This document shows, in pieces, positions 43,605-53,384 of a DNA stretch of 64,000 bases (positions are counted from its first letter, which is position 1; every line of letters begins with the position of its first letter). The notes under the pieces were generated by a model, which made no database searches, was not told where the DNA came from, and saw only the letters and a list, made by a program, of their open reading frames with translations. The position numbers and the translations under genes were made by a program. Source of the stretch: Rhodospirillaceae bacterium (GTDB lineage: Bacteria; Pseudomonadota; Alphaproteobacteria; Rhodospirillales; Rhodospirillaceae); the NCBI GenBank assembly GCA_029245025.1, contig JAQWQC010000025.1, positions 62,001 through 126,000 on the forward strand, written 5' to 3'.

Positions 43605-45611
43605 TTAAACGGCGAGTCCGACCCGATTGCCATCGGCCGTTGCCGTGACGACGATGCGTGGCGCGTAGGCGTCGCCGATCATGTGAAGGTCAACGCCGGT
43701 TGCGCGCAGGTCGGACACCAGATCAAGGTTAGGCGCACGTGAGGTAGCGTAGGTAAACAAGCTCACATCATCGATGATCTGCTCATCACCATTAAAGACA
43801 TTGCGTGCGGTGATTTGCCCCTCCTCAAAAGCTGAATCGGGAGAGGGGTCGCAACTGGTAACAAGCTGCACCTTCTTTTCTGATAGGCGGGCGTAGATTC
43901 CTTGTCGGTTTACCAGGGCCTCATCGGACGCGATCCGATCGCGCGGCGTTACAATAATGACGCGATCAAACTTATCTGCTAGCCATTCAGCTGACGCATA
44001 GGTCATCTTCGTGTGATCTTGGTCGTATATGACGGCGGTGCCAGGTTGAGGAGAAGGCCGCTCCAATAGCATCGCCATTGTCTTGCGCAGGTCAGGGAAG
44101 AAACCTTCGTCTTTGTACTCTTCGGGTAGAAACGAAGGCCACGACATCGTCGATCCAGTCGCCAAAATAATAGCATCCGGGTCCAAGGCTTTCACATCTG
44201 CAAGTGAAGCGGTAATGCCCAACTCAAACTTTACCCCCGCCTTGTTTGCGCTGAGTTGCTGGTAGTCATAAATACTAGAAAGATTCTCACCGCCAGGTAG
44301 TTCAGCATGGAGACGCGTTTTTCCGCCGACCTCTCCAGAAATGCCAAAGACAGTCACGTCATGCCCGCGAGCTCCTGCAATCCACGCGGCTTCCATTCCT
44401 GCTACTCCGGTGCCAACCACGACAACCTTGCGTTTGGTCTCGGCTTTTGCCGGCCACCAATCCATTTCATCTGGCTGACCTACTCGAGGGTTGTTGTCGC
44501 ATTGCAGACGCCCGCCTGCGATGATCATCTGCCAGCAGGTATTGCCCGACACGCAATAGCGAATCTGCGCCTCGCGGCCTTCCATTGCCTTTTTACCCCA
44601 AGCCGGATCTGTGACCAGGGGGCGTCCCAGCATAACGAGGTCAGCATGACCGGCTTCGACGGCGCGGTCCCCTTCGTTGGGGTCAGTAATAAGGCCTAGA
44701 GCACCAATAGGTGTGTCGCCGAAGGGTGCCGCGATCTCTTTTATTTTCTCAACAAAGGGTGCGCGTTCGCCGTGAAGGTCCGGAAGGTGCCAGTAAAGAG
44801 TGTCGGAATGAGACCCCCAGCAGTAGGTCACATAACTCGCGTTACCGTTGGCAGCGATCTGTTCAGAAATTCGTTTTGCTTCGGCCAAGTCAATGCTGCC
44901 CGGTACGCCGTCTTCACCAGGCAACTTAACTCCAATGATAAAGTCGTCCCCCGCGAGGTCCCGAATGGCTGACATAAGATCGCGCACTATTCGCGTGCGG
45001 CCTTCAATGTCACCGCCGTATTTATCTTCACGGATGTTGGAGTGGGCGGACATAAACTGATGGAATATATGTCCGTGTCCGGCCGAGATTTCGACGCCGC
45101 CCCAGCCACAGTGCTTCAGCCATGCCGCCGATTCTGCGAAGTCTGCGACCATTGTATCGACTTCCTCAGTGGTCATGGCGTGAGGAACCGTCCAGCTCAA
45201 ATCATCCGGCAAAGGCGATGGCCCAATCGAGTTTGCGCGACGTCCACCTTCGTGGTTACCCCGACCAGAGTCCTGAAGTTGCCCGATCATTAGGCAGCCT
45301 TCATTGCCAATTTCGTCGGCAAATCTCTTCAGGCCATCTTCATTTGCCTTACCGAACACCTGAATGCGGCGAGGAGCGATGTTCCAGCGTGTTGTGCCCA
45401 TGGGTTCGGTAATGGCCATAGAGACGCCGCCACGAGCGCGGTTGCGGTAGTAAGTAATCGTCTCATCGTTGACTTTGCTGTCTGAGACGTACCGCAGTGA
45501 CATCGAGGCGTGCACAAGCCTATTCCGCAGTGGTTTTCCGGCCAACGATATAGGGGAGAACAGGTGTGGGTATACGGGATGTGAGGAATCAGTCACACGA
45601 GGCTCAATCAA
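43605..45611 (-). CDS. Old Yellow Enzyme-type FAD/FMN oxidoreductase (dienoyl-CoA reductase/TMADH family)
   Basis: A 668-residue fusion of an FMN TIM barrel (1-340), an iron-sulfur linker, and an FAD/NAD(P)-binding half (VVVVGTGVAGMEAAW from 396). Barrel features: RNRLVHASMSLRY, GGVEISAGHGHIFHQFMS, GVKLPGEDGV, LVMLGRPLVTDP. The expected [4Fe-4S] motif is Cys-x2-Cys-x2-Cys-x11-Cys; here it reads C353, G356, C359, C371 (CVSGNTCW...LQCDNNP), with the second Cys replaced by Gly. Whether this still holds a cluster, perhaps [3Fe-4S], is open. Start uncertain: TTG 45611 or GTG 45596. Members demethylate N-methyl compounds or reduce enoyl groups. Confidence 0.87.
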   Translation of the reverse strand: MIEPRVTDSSHPVYPHLFSPISLAGKPLRNRLVHASMSLRYVSDSKVNDETITYYRNRARGGVSMAITEPMGTTRWNIAPRRIQVFGKANEDGLKRFADEIGNEGCLMIGQLQDSGRGNHEGGRRANSIGPSPLPDDLSWTVPHAMTTEEVDTMVADFAESAAWLKHCGWGGVEISAGHGHIFHQFMSAHSNIREDKYGGDIEGRTRIVRDLMSAIRDLAGDDFIIGVKLPGEDGVPGSIDLAEAKRISEQIAANGNASYVTYCWGSHSDTLYWHLPDLHGERAPFVEKIKEIAAPFGDTPIGALGLITDPNEGDRAVEAGHADLVMLGRPLVTDPAWGKKAMEGREAQIRYCVSGNTCWQMIIAGGRLQCDNNPRVGQPDEMDWWPAKAETKRKVVVVGTGVAGMEAAWIAGARGHDVTVFGISGEVGGKTRLHAELPGGENLSSIYDYQQLSANKAGVKFELGITASLADVKALDPDAIILATGSTMSWPSFLPEEYKDEGFFPDLRKTMAMLLERPSPQPGTAVIYDQDHTKMTYASAEWLADKFDRVIIVTPRDRIASDEALVNRQGIYARLSEKKVQLVTSCDPSPDSAFEEGQITARNVFNGDEQIIDDVSLFTYATSRAPNLDLVSDLRATGVDLHMIGDAYAPRIVVTATADGNRVGLAV

Positions 45612-45686
45612 ATAAGTTAAACATAGGTATTACGTGCTCGTTCATACCCTGTGCGGGCGAATGAACCAACAAATCTCGCGCTGCGT

Positions 45687-47291
45687 CTATTCCCTTGGTA
45701 GGGGCGTAAACCAACCCTCAGATTGCAGCTGTTCATAAATCGAGGCCATGACGCGCCCGCCCTCTGATACGACTCGGTTTTCGTCATCAACAACCAGATG
45801 ACCGTTAAATACCTGAATTAGACCGTCAGTGATGACATGCCGGACCATCATGCCATTGGCATAGAGCAGGTTGTTCAGGGGCTCGGGGGGGAGGGCCCCA
45901 CCGCCAACTAGGAGGCCGGAAACGTCGATGGCGACGATATCGGCCTTGGCGCCTTCCGCAATGCGCCCCAAATCGGGACGCTTGAGCGCGGCTGCGGGCG
46001 TGATGGTGGCATTGCGGATTGCGGTCCATGCGGTTGGACGTTGAACGGCAATCGCGCCACCTCTCATCAGGTCGTGGCGGGCCTGGCCATATAGCACCGC
46101 AAGTTTGAGATTTTCCAGGTAGTCATTTGAATGAGTATCAATGCCAATATTGACGTCCATGCCCGCGGCAAGCGCCTCTGGATAATTCTGACTGAACCCG
46201 CCTGCGCCACCAGCGGAAGGACAATGTGCCAATACCACTCCTCGTTCGATCAAGATTTCAGGATCAATGCTCCAGTCTAGGCCGCCCATATGAGCGCCAA
46301 AGACCGTGCCACCCAGCAAGCCAAAACTGTCGAGCCATTGTGTGGGCGTTACACCCCACATCCTTTTGACACGTTCGGTTTCGGTGCTTGATTGGGACAG
46401 GTGAATATGGAGCCCGGTTCCAAGTTCTTTGACGGCCTTAGCGACTGCGGCCATCGTTGCTGGTGTATGGGTATCGGTTGCGTGCGGGCTCATCATCGGA
46501 TTGATCCGCCCGTTGCCAGTGCCCATCTTTTCTTTGGCAAAAGCAAGATTATCCGCAATCTCAGCAAGCGTACCTTCTTCTGAGTCGAGGAGTATTTGGT
46601 CATCTGTACGAGCCCAGATCGGTCCGAGTCGCTTAGTTCCAGGAATCATGCCACCAGGAAAGCCGCGCACACCCCAAGATTCTGCGACTCTCACATATGA
46701 TTGCGCCTGTCGTAAGCTGAGGCTCATTTCAACATGAGTGGTGGTGCCACCTCGTAACAGTTCGGCAACGTTATACGCCGTGAGTTTGTCTAGGTCTCCG
46801 TCATCAAGTTGCTCAACGAGTTCCTGCGGGCGTCTGTTGTTCGGTCTTCGTCCGTTCTCGATCAAGCCTCGTGTTGGCGTTGCCGTGCAAGCGTGCGTGT
46901 GGCCGCTAATAAATCCGGGAGTGACCAAGTGTTGGTGGGCATCGATGCGCGTATAGTTTCCGGTGATGCGTCCTTCAGAGATTTTTTCGATCCTGTCACC
47001 TGACACAAGCACAGAGGCGTCTCGCATGAGTTCATGGCGACCGTCCTGTTCAATCAGAAGCCATCCCGCTTCGACAACGTATTCACCGGCGGGCACATCT
47101 TCAATTTGATACGTCGAAGCTTGAGCGGTTATCGCACCTCCGATAAAGGCAGATGTTGCACCTGCCACACTTAAGGCTGCACGACGAGAAAGCTTAGGCG
47201 CGTCAATATGATCATAGTGAGTGCTATCTGGTCCGCAGAGGGCGCAGGGGCCGTCGGCGGAGGGTGAGGAGGTCTGCATCATATCCACCAT
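45687..47291 (-). CDS. Amidohydrolase of the chlorohydrolase/cytosine deaminase group, Tat leader
   Basis: A 534-residue metal hydrolase with an N-terminal Tat-like stretch (KLSRRAALSVAGATSAFIGGAITAQAS). Metal ligands: GFISGHTHA (HxH), HIHLSQSSTETE (His), HMGG..D region and GIDTHSND (Asp). The layout fits ATZ/TRZ-type aminohydrolases and guanine/cytosine deaminase relatives, which remove amine or chloride from heterocycles. An unusual short N-terminal extension (SSPSADGPCALCGPDSTHYDHI) with CxxC precedes the leader; it may bind metal. On the same strand as the OYE gene downstream (75-base gap) and the efflux pair upstream. Confidence 0.85.
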   Translation of the reverse strand: MVDMMQTSSPSADGPCALCGPDSTHYDHIDAPKLSRRAALSVAGATSAFIGGAITAQASTYQIEDVPAGEYVVEAGWLLIEQDGRHELMRDASVLVSGDRIEKISEGRITGNYTRIDAHQHLVTPGFISGHTHACTATPTRGLIENGRRPNNRRPQELVEQLDDGDLDKLTAYNVAELLRGGTTTHVEMSLSLRQAQSYVRVAESWGVRGFPGGMIPGTKRLGPIWARTDDQILLDSEEGTLAEIADNLAFAKEKMGTGNGRINPMMSPHATDTHTPATMAAVAKAVKELGTGLHIHLSQSSTETERVKRMWGVTPTQWLDSFGLLGGTVFGAHMGGLDWSIDPEILIERGVVLAHCPSAGGAGGFSQNYPEALAAGMDVNIGIDTHSNDYLENLKLAVLYGQARHDLMRGGAIAVQRPTAWTAIRNATITPAAALKRPDLGRIAEGAKADIVAIDVSGLLVGGGALPPEPLNNLLYANGMMVRHVITDGLIQVFNGHLVVDDENRVVSEGGRVMASIYEQLQSEGWFTPLPRE

Positions 47292-47371
47292 TGTGACTGA
47301 AACCGGGATTGTGAGTGAACAATCCTAAACTCGTTTTGGCGAGGTCTCTAGCTGTGATCCGCTTGTTCACC

Positions 47372-48970
47372 TTAGTGCTGCTTAACTCGGTCTGGAAGAA
47401 AGGGCAGGAATAGTGCTGAGAGACCGCAGTAAAATGCCATAGCTATCCACATGTCATTAAAGGTCAGCACCCATACTTCCCGTTCTATGAAAGTATTCAT
47501 GATCTTTAAGGCGGCGGCTTCGGGTTCAGGAGCGGCGCCATAGGCGTCTTGGATGCGTTGCTGCAAACCTTTTAACCATTGTTCCGCAACAAGCCCGCCT
47601 TCACCTACCTGGGCTAAGAGCCGTTCGCGATGGAAATCGAAACGAGATTCCTGGAAGGTTGTAATTAGGGCAAGACCTATGGCGCCGCCTAGGCTACGGA
47701 ACAAGTTGAACAGGGAACTCGCTGTCCTCACATCTGATAGCGGGACACTACCGATGGCAACAAGGGTGATCGGCATGAAGCACAACATGATGCCAAAACC
47801 TCGCAAGAACTGCGGCAGGGCTAGTTGATCCAGGCCCATTTCAGAAGTCATCTGGCCGTGCCATGCTAGCGAGACAATGAGAATGAATAGACCGATGCCC
47901 AGCACAACTCGAGCAGCCATGCGTTGCACCATGTAACTGGCAAGGGGTGCTAGCAGCACCTGGGCAGCACCCGTGAACATCATGATTGTACCGATTTGCT
48001 GACTGTTAAAATAGCGCACTGTGGAGAGCATGGCTGGGCTCAAGTAGGCGGACCCGACAATTGCGGCGCCGAGGACAAACGAGCAGACGCATCCGGCTGC
48101 AAATGTACTGTCTGCAAACAAGCGTAGTTCAACCACCGGGTAGCGGCAGGTGAGTTCACGCCATAGGAATAGAATCCCACTCACTACCATCAAGATGGTC
48201 AGGCGCGTAATCCATGGTGTGTCAAACCAATCGTTCTCGGGTCCCTTATCAAAGAGAATAACGAGGCTACCCAGAAAGAGACCAGCTAAAACGACACCTG
48301 GAATGTCAATCTGCGGAAGGATATGAGGTTGAGGACGGTCGACGTCGATCAAGGCAAGAACACCGATGACGACGATAAGCCCTGGCACGATATTTATTAG
48401 AAATATCCAATGCCAGGAGAAGGTCAGTGTGACCCAGCCTCCGACGATGGGCCCGAGCGTGATCCCTGTCGTTGTAATCATGCCTGCGATAGCGACACCA
48501 ATGGCATGCTTGGAGCGTGGGAACATGAAAAAGATTGTGGCAAACGAGAGTGGCGTAAGCGCACCTGCTGAGAACCCCTGCATCGCTCGAAATACTAGCA
48601 TGGACTCCAAATTCCAGGCGGACGCGCAGAGCAGGCTGGTGACGACAAAGAAAGCTGCAGACGCAGCAAACATTATCCGGATCGAGAGCAGGCGGGCAAG
48701 CCATGCCGACAATGGAATCATAATCACTTCAGCGACCAGGTAGGTCGATTGTATTAGAGCAATTTCTTCAACGGTTGCATCGAGACTGGATCGTAATTCC
48801 CCCAATGAACTAGCAACGATCTGAATATCAAGTACTGCCATAAATTGGCCGACGAGCAAGATGGAGAACCCTAGCCAATGTCGCCAATTCACAAGGTCGT
48901 CAGTTGCAGCCGGACCAAGGACCTTACCGCTGGCGCTTATGCCGTTGGCGGGGATTGGCGCATCCGACAT
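47372..48970 (-). CDS. DHA2-family MFS drug/efflux transporter (EmrB-like)
   Basis: A 14-helix major facilitator of the EmrB/QacA subfamily. Start MSDAPIPANG at ATG 48970, one base after the HlyD stop (TAG-C-ATG); a longer in-frame start at 49018 would lie inside the HlyD gene. Conserved: FMAVLDIQIVASSLGELRSSLDA, AEVIMIPLSAWLARLLSIR, LLCASAWNLESMLVFRAMQGFSAGALTPL, TLGPIVGGWVTLTFSWHWIFLINIVPG. It works with the adjacent HlyD-family protein; the outer-membrane TolC partner is not in the window. Substrate unknown. Confidence 0.92.
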   Translation of the reverse strand: MSDAPIPANGISASGKVLGPAATDDLVNWRHWLGFSILLVGQFMAVLDIQIVASSLGELRSSLDATVEEIALIQSTYLVAEVIMIPLSAWLARLLSIRIMFAASAAFFVVTSLLCASAWNLESMLVFRAMQGFSAGALTPLSFATIFFMFPRSKHAIGVAIAGMITTTGITLGPIVGGWVTLTFSWHWIFLINIVPGLIVVIGVLALIDVDRPQPHILPQIDIPGVVLAGLFLGSLVILFDKGPENDWFDTPWITRLTILMVVSGILFLWRELTCRYPVVELRLFADSTFAAGCVCSFVLGAAIVGSAYLSPAMLSTVRYFNSQQIGTIMMFTGAAQVLLAPLASYMVQRMAARVVLGIGLFILIVSLAWHGQMTSEMGLDQLALPQFLRGFGIMLCFMPITLVAIGSVPLSDVRTASSLFNLFRSLGGAIGLALITTFQESRFDFHRERLLAQVGEGGLVAEQWLKGLQQRIQDAYGAAPEPEAAALKIMNTFIEREVWVLTFNDMWIAMAFYCGLSALFLPFLPDRVKQH

Positions 48971-48971
48971 G

Positions 48972-50063
48972 CTAGGGGGAGTCGTAGACGAGTACGCCAG
49001 ACCCGTTTGAGCGCCCATCCATACGCGTGTCTATGTTCACGATGACGGACATACCGGGTCTGAGCAGCCCTTTGAGCGCGTGCTCACTCGGCAGGGTAAT
49101 TTTGATTGGAACGCGCTGAACAATCTTTGAGAAATTTCCCGTCGCGTTCTCTGGCGGCAATAAACTAAATTCTGCACCGCTCGCTGGCGCCAAACTCTCA
49201 ACCTGGCCAGTTAGGGTGATGTCTGGATAGGTATCAACCGTAATTTCTGCGGCTTGACCTGGTTGCACTCGTGTGAGCTGGGTTTCTTTAAAATTTGCAA
49301 CGACCCAAGGTGCCTCAGTCGGCACCAATGCCATCAGGTGCATTCCAGGGCGAACGTATTGTCCGGTTCGGACTGATCGATTTCCTACAATACCGTTCAC
49401 CGGCGCCCTGACCTCTGTATACGTTAGGTCAATTTTTAGGAGATCGAGCGCTGCAGCCTTCTCACTCGCTTCCGCTGAGAGCGCTTTGCGCTCCATTTCG
49501 AGAATTTCTCTTTCTGTTCGCGCTGCAGAGAAGTGGGCTCTTGCGCCTGCGACGTTTGCAAGCGCCCTCAATTCCTCGGCGACAGCAATATCGTATCGTT
49601 GGGCAGAGGTAACGTTGTCTTCGACCAACCCTTTTGCGCGCTCCAACTCTCCCTTTGCCAGGGCATGATCTGCAAGAACGGCGTCTAAGTCGGCTTGCGC
49701 TTCTACGATAAGGCTATCCTGCAGGATAAGTTTGCTTTCAGTAGCATTGACCGTCGCTTCAGCCTTCGCTACGTCAGCGAGCCCTTGGGCGAGGCGGGCG
49801 CGGAACGTGTCCTGTTGAATGCGGGCCAATAGGTCGCCTTTATCAACACGTTGGTTGTCATCGACTAGAACATCATCGATCTGTCCTTCGACCCGGGCGC
49901 TGACAGTGGTGATGTTTGTGCGTATGTAGGCATTGTTCGTGTTCTCGAGGTGACGCCCGACAACCCACCAATTAAGAACCCAGTACGTCATGAGTCCAAG
50001 CATGGCAGTACCAAGAGCGGCGATAGCGAGTGATTTTGGATTCTTTATCATGCGGTAATCCAT
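48972..50063 (-). CDS. HlyD-family membrane fusion protein (EmrA-like)
   Basis: A 363-residue periplasmic adaptor anchored by one N-terminal helix (IAALGTAMLGLMTYWVLNWW). Barrel-sandwich motif TVSARVEGQIDDVLVDDNQRVDKGDLLARI, followed by a long Ala/Glu-rich coiled coil (about 85-210), then VRAPVNGIVGNRSVRTGQYVRPG and VVANFKETQLTRVQPGQ, which is the EmrA pattern. Its stop and the transporter start are one base apart. Confidence 0.92.
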   Translation of the reverse strand: MDYRMIKNPKSLAIAALGTAMLGLMTYWVLNWWVVGRHLENTNNAYIRTNITTVSARVEGQIDDVLVDDNQRVDKGDLLARIQQDTFRARLAQGLADVAKAEATVNATESKLILQDSLIVEAQADLDAVLADHALAKGELERAKGLVEDNVTSAQRYDIAVAEELRALANVAGARAHFSAARTEREILEMERKALSAEASEKAAALDLLKIDLTYTEVRAPVNGIVGNRSVRTGQYVRPGMHLMALVPTEAPWVVANFKETQLTRVQPGQAAEITVDTYPDITLTGQVESLAPASGAEFSLLPPENATGNFSKIVQRVPIKITLPSEHALKGLLRPGMSVIVNIDTRMDGRSNGSGVLVYDSP

Positions 50064-50397
50064 CCGAGCTCTTTGAATTGAGTGCTCGGTTTGGGTTTTG
50101 TTTACGGTCTACGCGTTGAGGGCCAGTGTCAGTGCTGTTGCAATACTTCCTCGGGCGAAATGATGAGCCATGTGCGTTCCTCCCTTCCCATTCCAACGCT
50201 AAGGCTAACGCAGGTTTGTCGCCGGTGCTAGAACCATACGTATTGCTTTCAGGCTTGAATAAACGCTCAATGGGTGAGCTAATCACCTAGGGAACGAAAT
50301 CGGCACCGGGCCCGGGTTGGCCTTGAAGCCGCTGCCAGGCTTGCCCATTATTAGAGTAAGTTTCGAAGACTGACCAATATCCAGGAGGCTCAAAGCA
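50064..50397. other. Intergenic region between efflux pair and methyltransferase
   Basis: 334 bases between divergent genes. I see no credible coding frame. CAGGAGG about 10 bases before the ATG at 50398 is the ribosome site of the methyltransferase. The region should hold the promoters of both operons, but I cannot point to a regulator box with confidence. Confidence 0.4.
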
Positions 50398-51486
50398 ATG
50401 CTCACACTATCCCAGCGAGGACGCTCCGGGCTCCAATTTCTAGGGTCGCTGCAGCCTTACGCGTCGAGCCGTGTGCGCAGCATCGCTAAAGCGGAGTTTG
50501 AAGCTGATCCTCAGGGCAAAGCCATAGTCGAAGAGCATGAACGCGGTGGTTCAAATGAACCATGGCCAGACAGGATCGCTCAGGCAAAAGTAGTTGCTGA
50601 AAAATCGGTCGCCTACAAACATGAGCGCTTCTATCAACGGTACGTCGGTGAAGAAAACTTTGTCCGGGCAATACCGGCCATAGAAGAAAAACGGGCTGAA
50701 GCGGAAAAGCTTGTTAACCGTCCGTTTGAAGACTGCGGTGGATCATTAGAATTGGACGATACAGTTCCTATTCCAGATTACTACGAAGGTGTCGAGTGGC
50801 ACCTAGAGCCAGGTGGTTGGGATGGTTACGACCTGGCTGGTCCTATGTTCATGGCGGGGATCGGTCCTTACGTATTCAGTAAGGGCGGGTATGCGGCCGT
50901 AGAGGTTGGTGATGACATCCGTAATCAACGCGTCGATGTCACTAAGCATCTCCCAAAAGATCACTATGACCGCATTTATGAAATGGGGTGTGGCGGAGCT
51001 ACAACACTTGCGGCGTGCCACAAAAACTATCCTGACGCAGAGTTGACCGGCAGCGATTTGTCACCTGCAATGCTTAAGGGTGGGCATGATGCGGCGCGGG
51101 CTATGGGGATACCCATTACCTTTAAACAAAGGGACGCTCGGAATACCGGAGAACCTAACGAAAGCGTTGACGCTGTGATTTGTTATGCCCTTTTCCATGA
51201 AATGCCGGTTAGCGTCTGTGTCGAGACGATCAAAGAAGCGTTTCGTATTCTCAAACCCGGCGGCGATATCATCATCAATGATCCGCCGCCTTTCGCCGCA
51301 GTTCATCCCTTTCAGGCTGTAGTTCTGGACTGGGATACTGACAATCGTGGGGAGCCGTTCTTCTCAGAAACATGTGCAACGGAATGGGTAGAAGTTCTCA
51401 AAGATGTTGGATTTATAGATACCAGGGCTTTTGGTCTTGGGTCTCAAGGTTACCCTTGGATCAATCTTGGTACAAAACCAGCCTAA
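50398..51486 (+). CDS. SAM-dependent methyltransferase (class I)
   Basis: 362 residues. The catalytic half is a class I Rossmann methyltransferase: motif I is YEMGCGGATTLAACHKNYPD (EMGCGGA), then TGSDLSPAMLKGG, KQRDARNTGEPNESVDAVICY, ALFHEMP, and AFRILKPGGDIIINDPP. The first 170 residues are a separate, charged N-terminal domain that I do not recognise. Strong Shine-Dalgarno CAGGAGG. A 98-residue protein and an MFS carrier follow on the same strand, so this looks like a three-gene operon for modifying and moving one compound. Confidence 0.86.
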   Translation: MLTLSQRGRSGLQFLGSLQPYASSRVRSIAKAEFEADPQGKAIVEEHERGGSNEPWPDRIAQAKVVAEKSVAYKHERFYQRYVGEENFVRAIPAIEEKRAEAEKLVNRPFEDCGGSLELDDTVPIPDYYEGVEWHLEPGGWDGYDLAGPMFMAGIGPYVFSKGGYAAVEVGDDIRNQRVDVTKHLPKDHYDRIYEMGCGGATTLAACHKNYPDAELTGSDLSPAMLKGGHDAARAMGIPITFKQRDARNTGEPNESVDAVICYALFHEMPVSVCVETIKEAFRILKPGGDIIINDPPPFAAVHPFQAVVLDWDTDNRGEPFFSETCATEWVEVLKDVGFIDTRAFGLGSQGYPWINLGTKPA

Positions 51487-51513
51487 TCTGTTTTACGATT
51501 CGGAGACATTCCT

Positions 51514-51810
51514 ATGACAAAGCCACCTCCAAATCCGATCACGGGGTCGGAAGACATGGACGCTATGATGCGGATCAACACGGAGTTGATGTCTGAGCTA
51601 TGGATTCTACGGGACCGTGTCACCGTCCTTGAGAAACTTCTGGACGAAAAGGGTGTCGTTGATCGCAAGGCTATTGATGATTACGCCCCGGAAGGTGAAT
51701 TCGCTGCTGAGCTAGATGAAGAGCGCGATCGTTTTGTGCGCCGTGTAGCTGGAGCACCGTGGGAAGTTGAATTTACGGTAGAGTCTTTGGTCGAGCGCGG
51801 CCAGCGCTAG
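51514..51810 (+). CDS. Small coiled-coil protein, unknown
   Basis: 98 residues, charged, with a heptad-like stretch (MMRINTELMSELWILRDRVTVLEKLLDEKGV) and acidic second half, ending in a predicted strand and helix. No signal peptide or metal motif. It lies 27 bases after the methyltransferase and 12 bases before the GPH-type carrier. I do not recognise a family; the operon position suggests a partner of the methyltransferase. Confidence 0.62.
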   Translation: MTKPPPNPITGSEDMDAMMRINTELMSELWILRDRVTVLEKLLDEKGVVDRKAIDDYAPEGEFAAELDEERDRFVRRVAGAPWEVEFTVESLVERGQR

Positions 51811-51822
51811 AAAGCATTATCC

Positions 51823-53235
51823 ATGATTGATTCCACGCCGGAAACGGCCACAACCGCCAGCGGATCTGCGGGCGAGCCTGAACGCACATTACCGCTCACA
51901 GTCTGCATGGGGTGGGGTATTGGCAGCATGGGCATGGCTGTCATGTTTGGTTTAATCAGCACGTTCGCATTGAGCTTCATGACTAATTTTTTGTCTATTT
52001 CTGCTGGAGTGGCAGGCCTTATGCTCGGCCTGTCAAAAATTTATGACGGCGTGACGGACCCGATTATGGGCGTCATTTCTGATCGAACGAGCGGCAAGAT
52101 TGGCCGGCGTCGACCGTACCTTTTGGCCGGCGCCTTTATGCTCGCGGCGTCTATGGTGTTGATGTTTAACGTGCCCGACTTTGCGACCCCCAAGGTTGCC
52201 GCCGTCTATATGACTGCGATGTTGTTGCTCTACGCAACAGCTTACACGGTTTTCAATGTGCCTTATCTGGCGATGCCAGCTGAAATGACAGAGGGGTACC
52301 ACGAACGCGCATACCTGATGAGTTTCCGTGTTTATGGTATCGCAGGGGCTGGCTATGTCGGATTTTTTGCTGCACCAATCATCATTGATTTCTTTGGCGG
52401 CGGTCGCTCTGGGTTTGAATCAATGGCCTGGATTATGGGGGCTGCGGTTCTGATATCTTCTTTGGCCTGTTTCTATTTCACCAAGGACGCACCGTTCAAA
52501 CATAAGGTGGGGTCCGCGCCAGTCGGTTTTAAGGCACAGGTCCGGCTAATATTGCAGAATCGCCCGTTCCTCTGGCTTATGTTAGCAAAGATGTTTGGAC
52601 TGCTTGGCCAGGCGTTAAGCAACCCGGCAAAAGCGTTTTTCTTCCCGTTGGTATTGGGGGCGAGCCTCACCAATTTCGGGTGGTACTGGGCTGCATTCTA
52701 CACGGCGATGATCGTGTCGCAGAGGCTGTGGCTTAAGTTGGGTAAAAACCACGGCAAACGAAATATATTCCTAACTGCGTTGTTACTAACCGTGGTGGTC
52801 AACTTAACTTGGTTGCTGGCTTCCCCGACAGAAGCGTACGCTCTGACTATCCTGCGCGGCGTAGCGCTGGGGTTCTTGGGTGGAGCAACACTGCTCATGG
52901 GGCAAGCCATGCTACCGGACACGATGGAATACGATTTGCGTATTACAGGTTTGCGCCGCGAGGGTGTCTATGCCGGAGTCTATACAACTATCGAAAAATT
53001 CGCTTTTGCGTTTGGTCCAGCAGTTACTGGGATAGTCTTGGCATCCATGGGATATATCTCGTCCAGCGATGGCTTCGTAGAGCAGCCCGATAGTGCCATC
53101 CTTGCCATATATATATGTGCAGCTGGGCTTCCGGCGCTGACCGGACTTCTCGGCGCATTTTCGTTGCTAGGATACGACCTGACAGAGGAAAAGCTAAAAG
53201 CAACCAAACAGGTTGACGCTACCGCAGCCGTTTAA
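51823..53235 (+). CDS. MFS carrier, glycoside-pentoside-hexuronide (GPH/MelB-like) type
   Basis: A 470-residue 12-helix carrier. Hallmarks: GLSKIYDGVTDPIMGVISDRT with RRRPYLLAGA (the GPH/MelB D-x-x-x-D and GRRRP loops), YTVFNVPYLAMPAEMTEGYHERAYLMSFR, and C-terminal MLPDTMEYDLRITGLRREGVYAGVYTTIEK. Members take up sugars, glucuronides or other small molecules with Na+ or H+. Third gene of the methyltransferase operon. Confidence 0.9.
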   Translation: MIDSTPETATTASGSAGEPERTLPLTVCMGWGIGSMGMAVMFGLISTFALSFMTNFLSISAGVAGLMLGLSKIYDGVTDPIMGVISDRTSGKIGRRRPYLLAGAFMLAASMVLMFNVPDFATPKVAAVYMTAMLLLYATAYTVFNVPYLAMPAEMTEGYHERAYLMSFRVYGIAGAGYVGFFAAPIIIDFFGGGRSGFESMAWIMGAAVLISSLACFYFTKDAPFKHKVGSAPVGFKAQVRLILQNRPFLWLMLAKMFGLLGQALSNPAKAFFFPLVLGASLTNFGWYWAAFYTAMIVSQRLWLKLGKNHGKRNIFLTALLLTVVVNLTWLLASPTEAYALTILRGVALGFLGGATLLMGQAMLPDTMEYDLRITGLRREGVYAGVYTTIEKFAFAFGPAVTGIVLASMGYISSSDGFVEQPDSAILAIYICAAGLPALTGLLGAFSLLGYDLTEEKLKATKQVDATAAV

Positions 53236-53384
53236 GCGATTAGGCTTATAACAGACATCTACATGCTTATAGACAGAGATGGTGAACCCTTTCGTGGCGT
53301 GCAGTTTTCCTCTCCAGCAGTGCGCCAGCGGGCCGCAAGGATCATTATGCTCTCGAGGGGTGATCAAGTGACTGCCCGCTGATC

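Noticed and set aside
53263-53382. 39-residue plus-strand frame between the GPH carrier and the DUF1111 gene
   Set aside because: No Shine-Dalgarno sequence, no recognisable features and too short to judge; kept only as a possibility.
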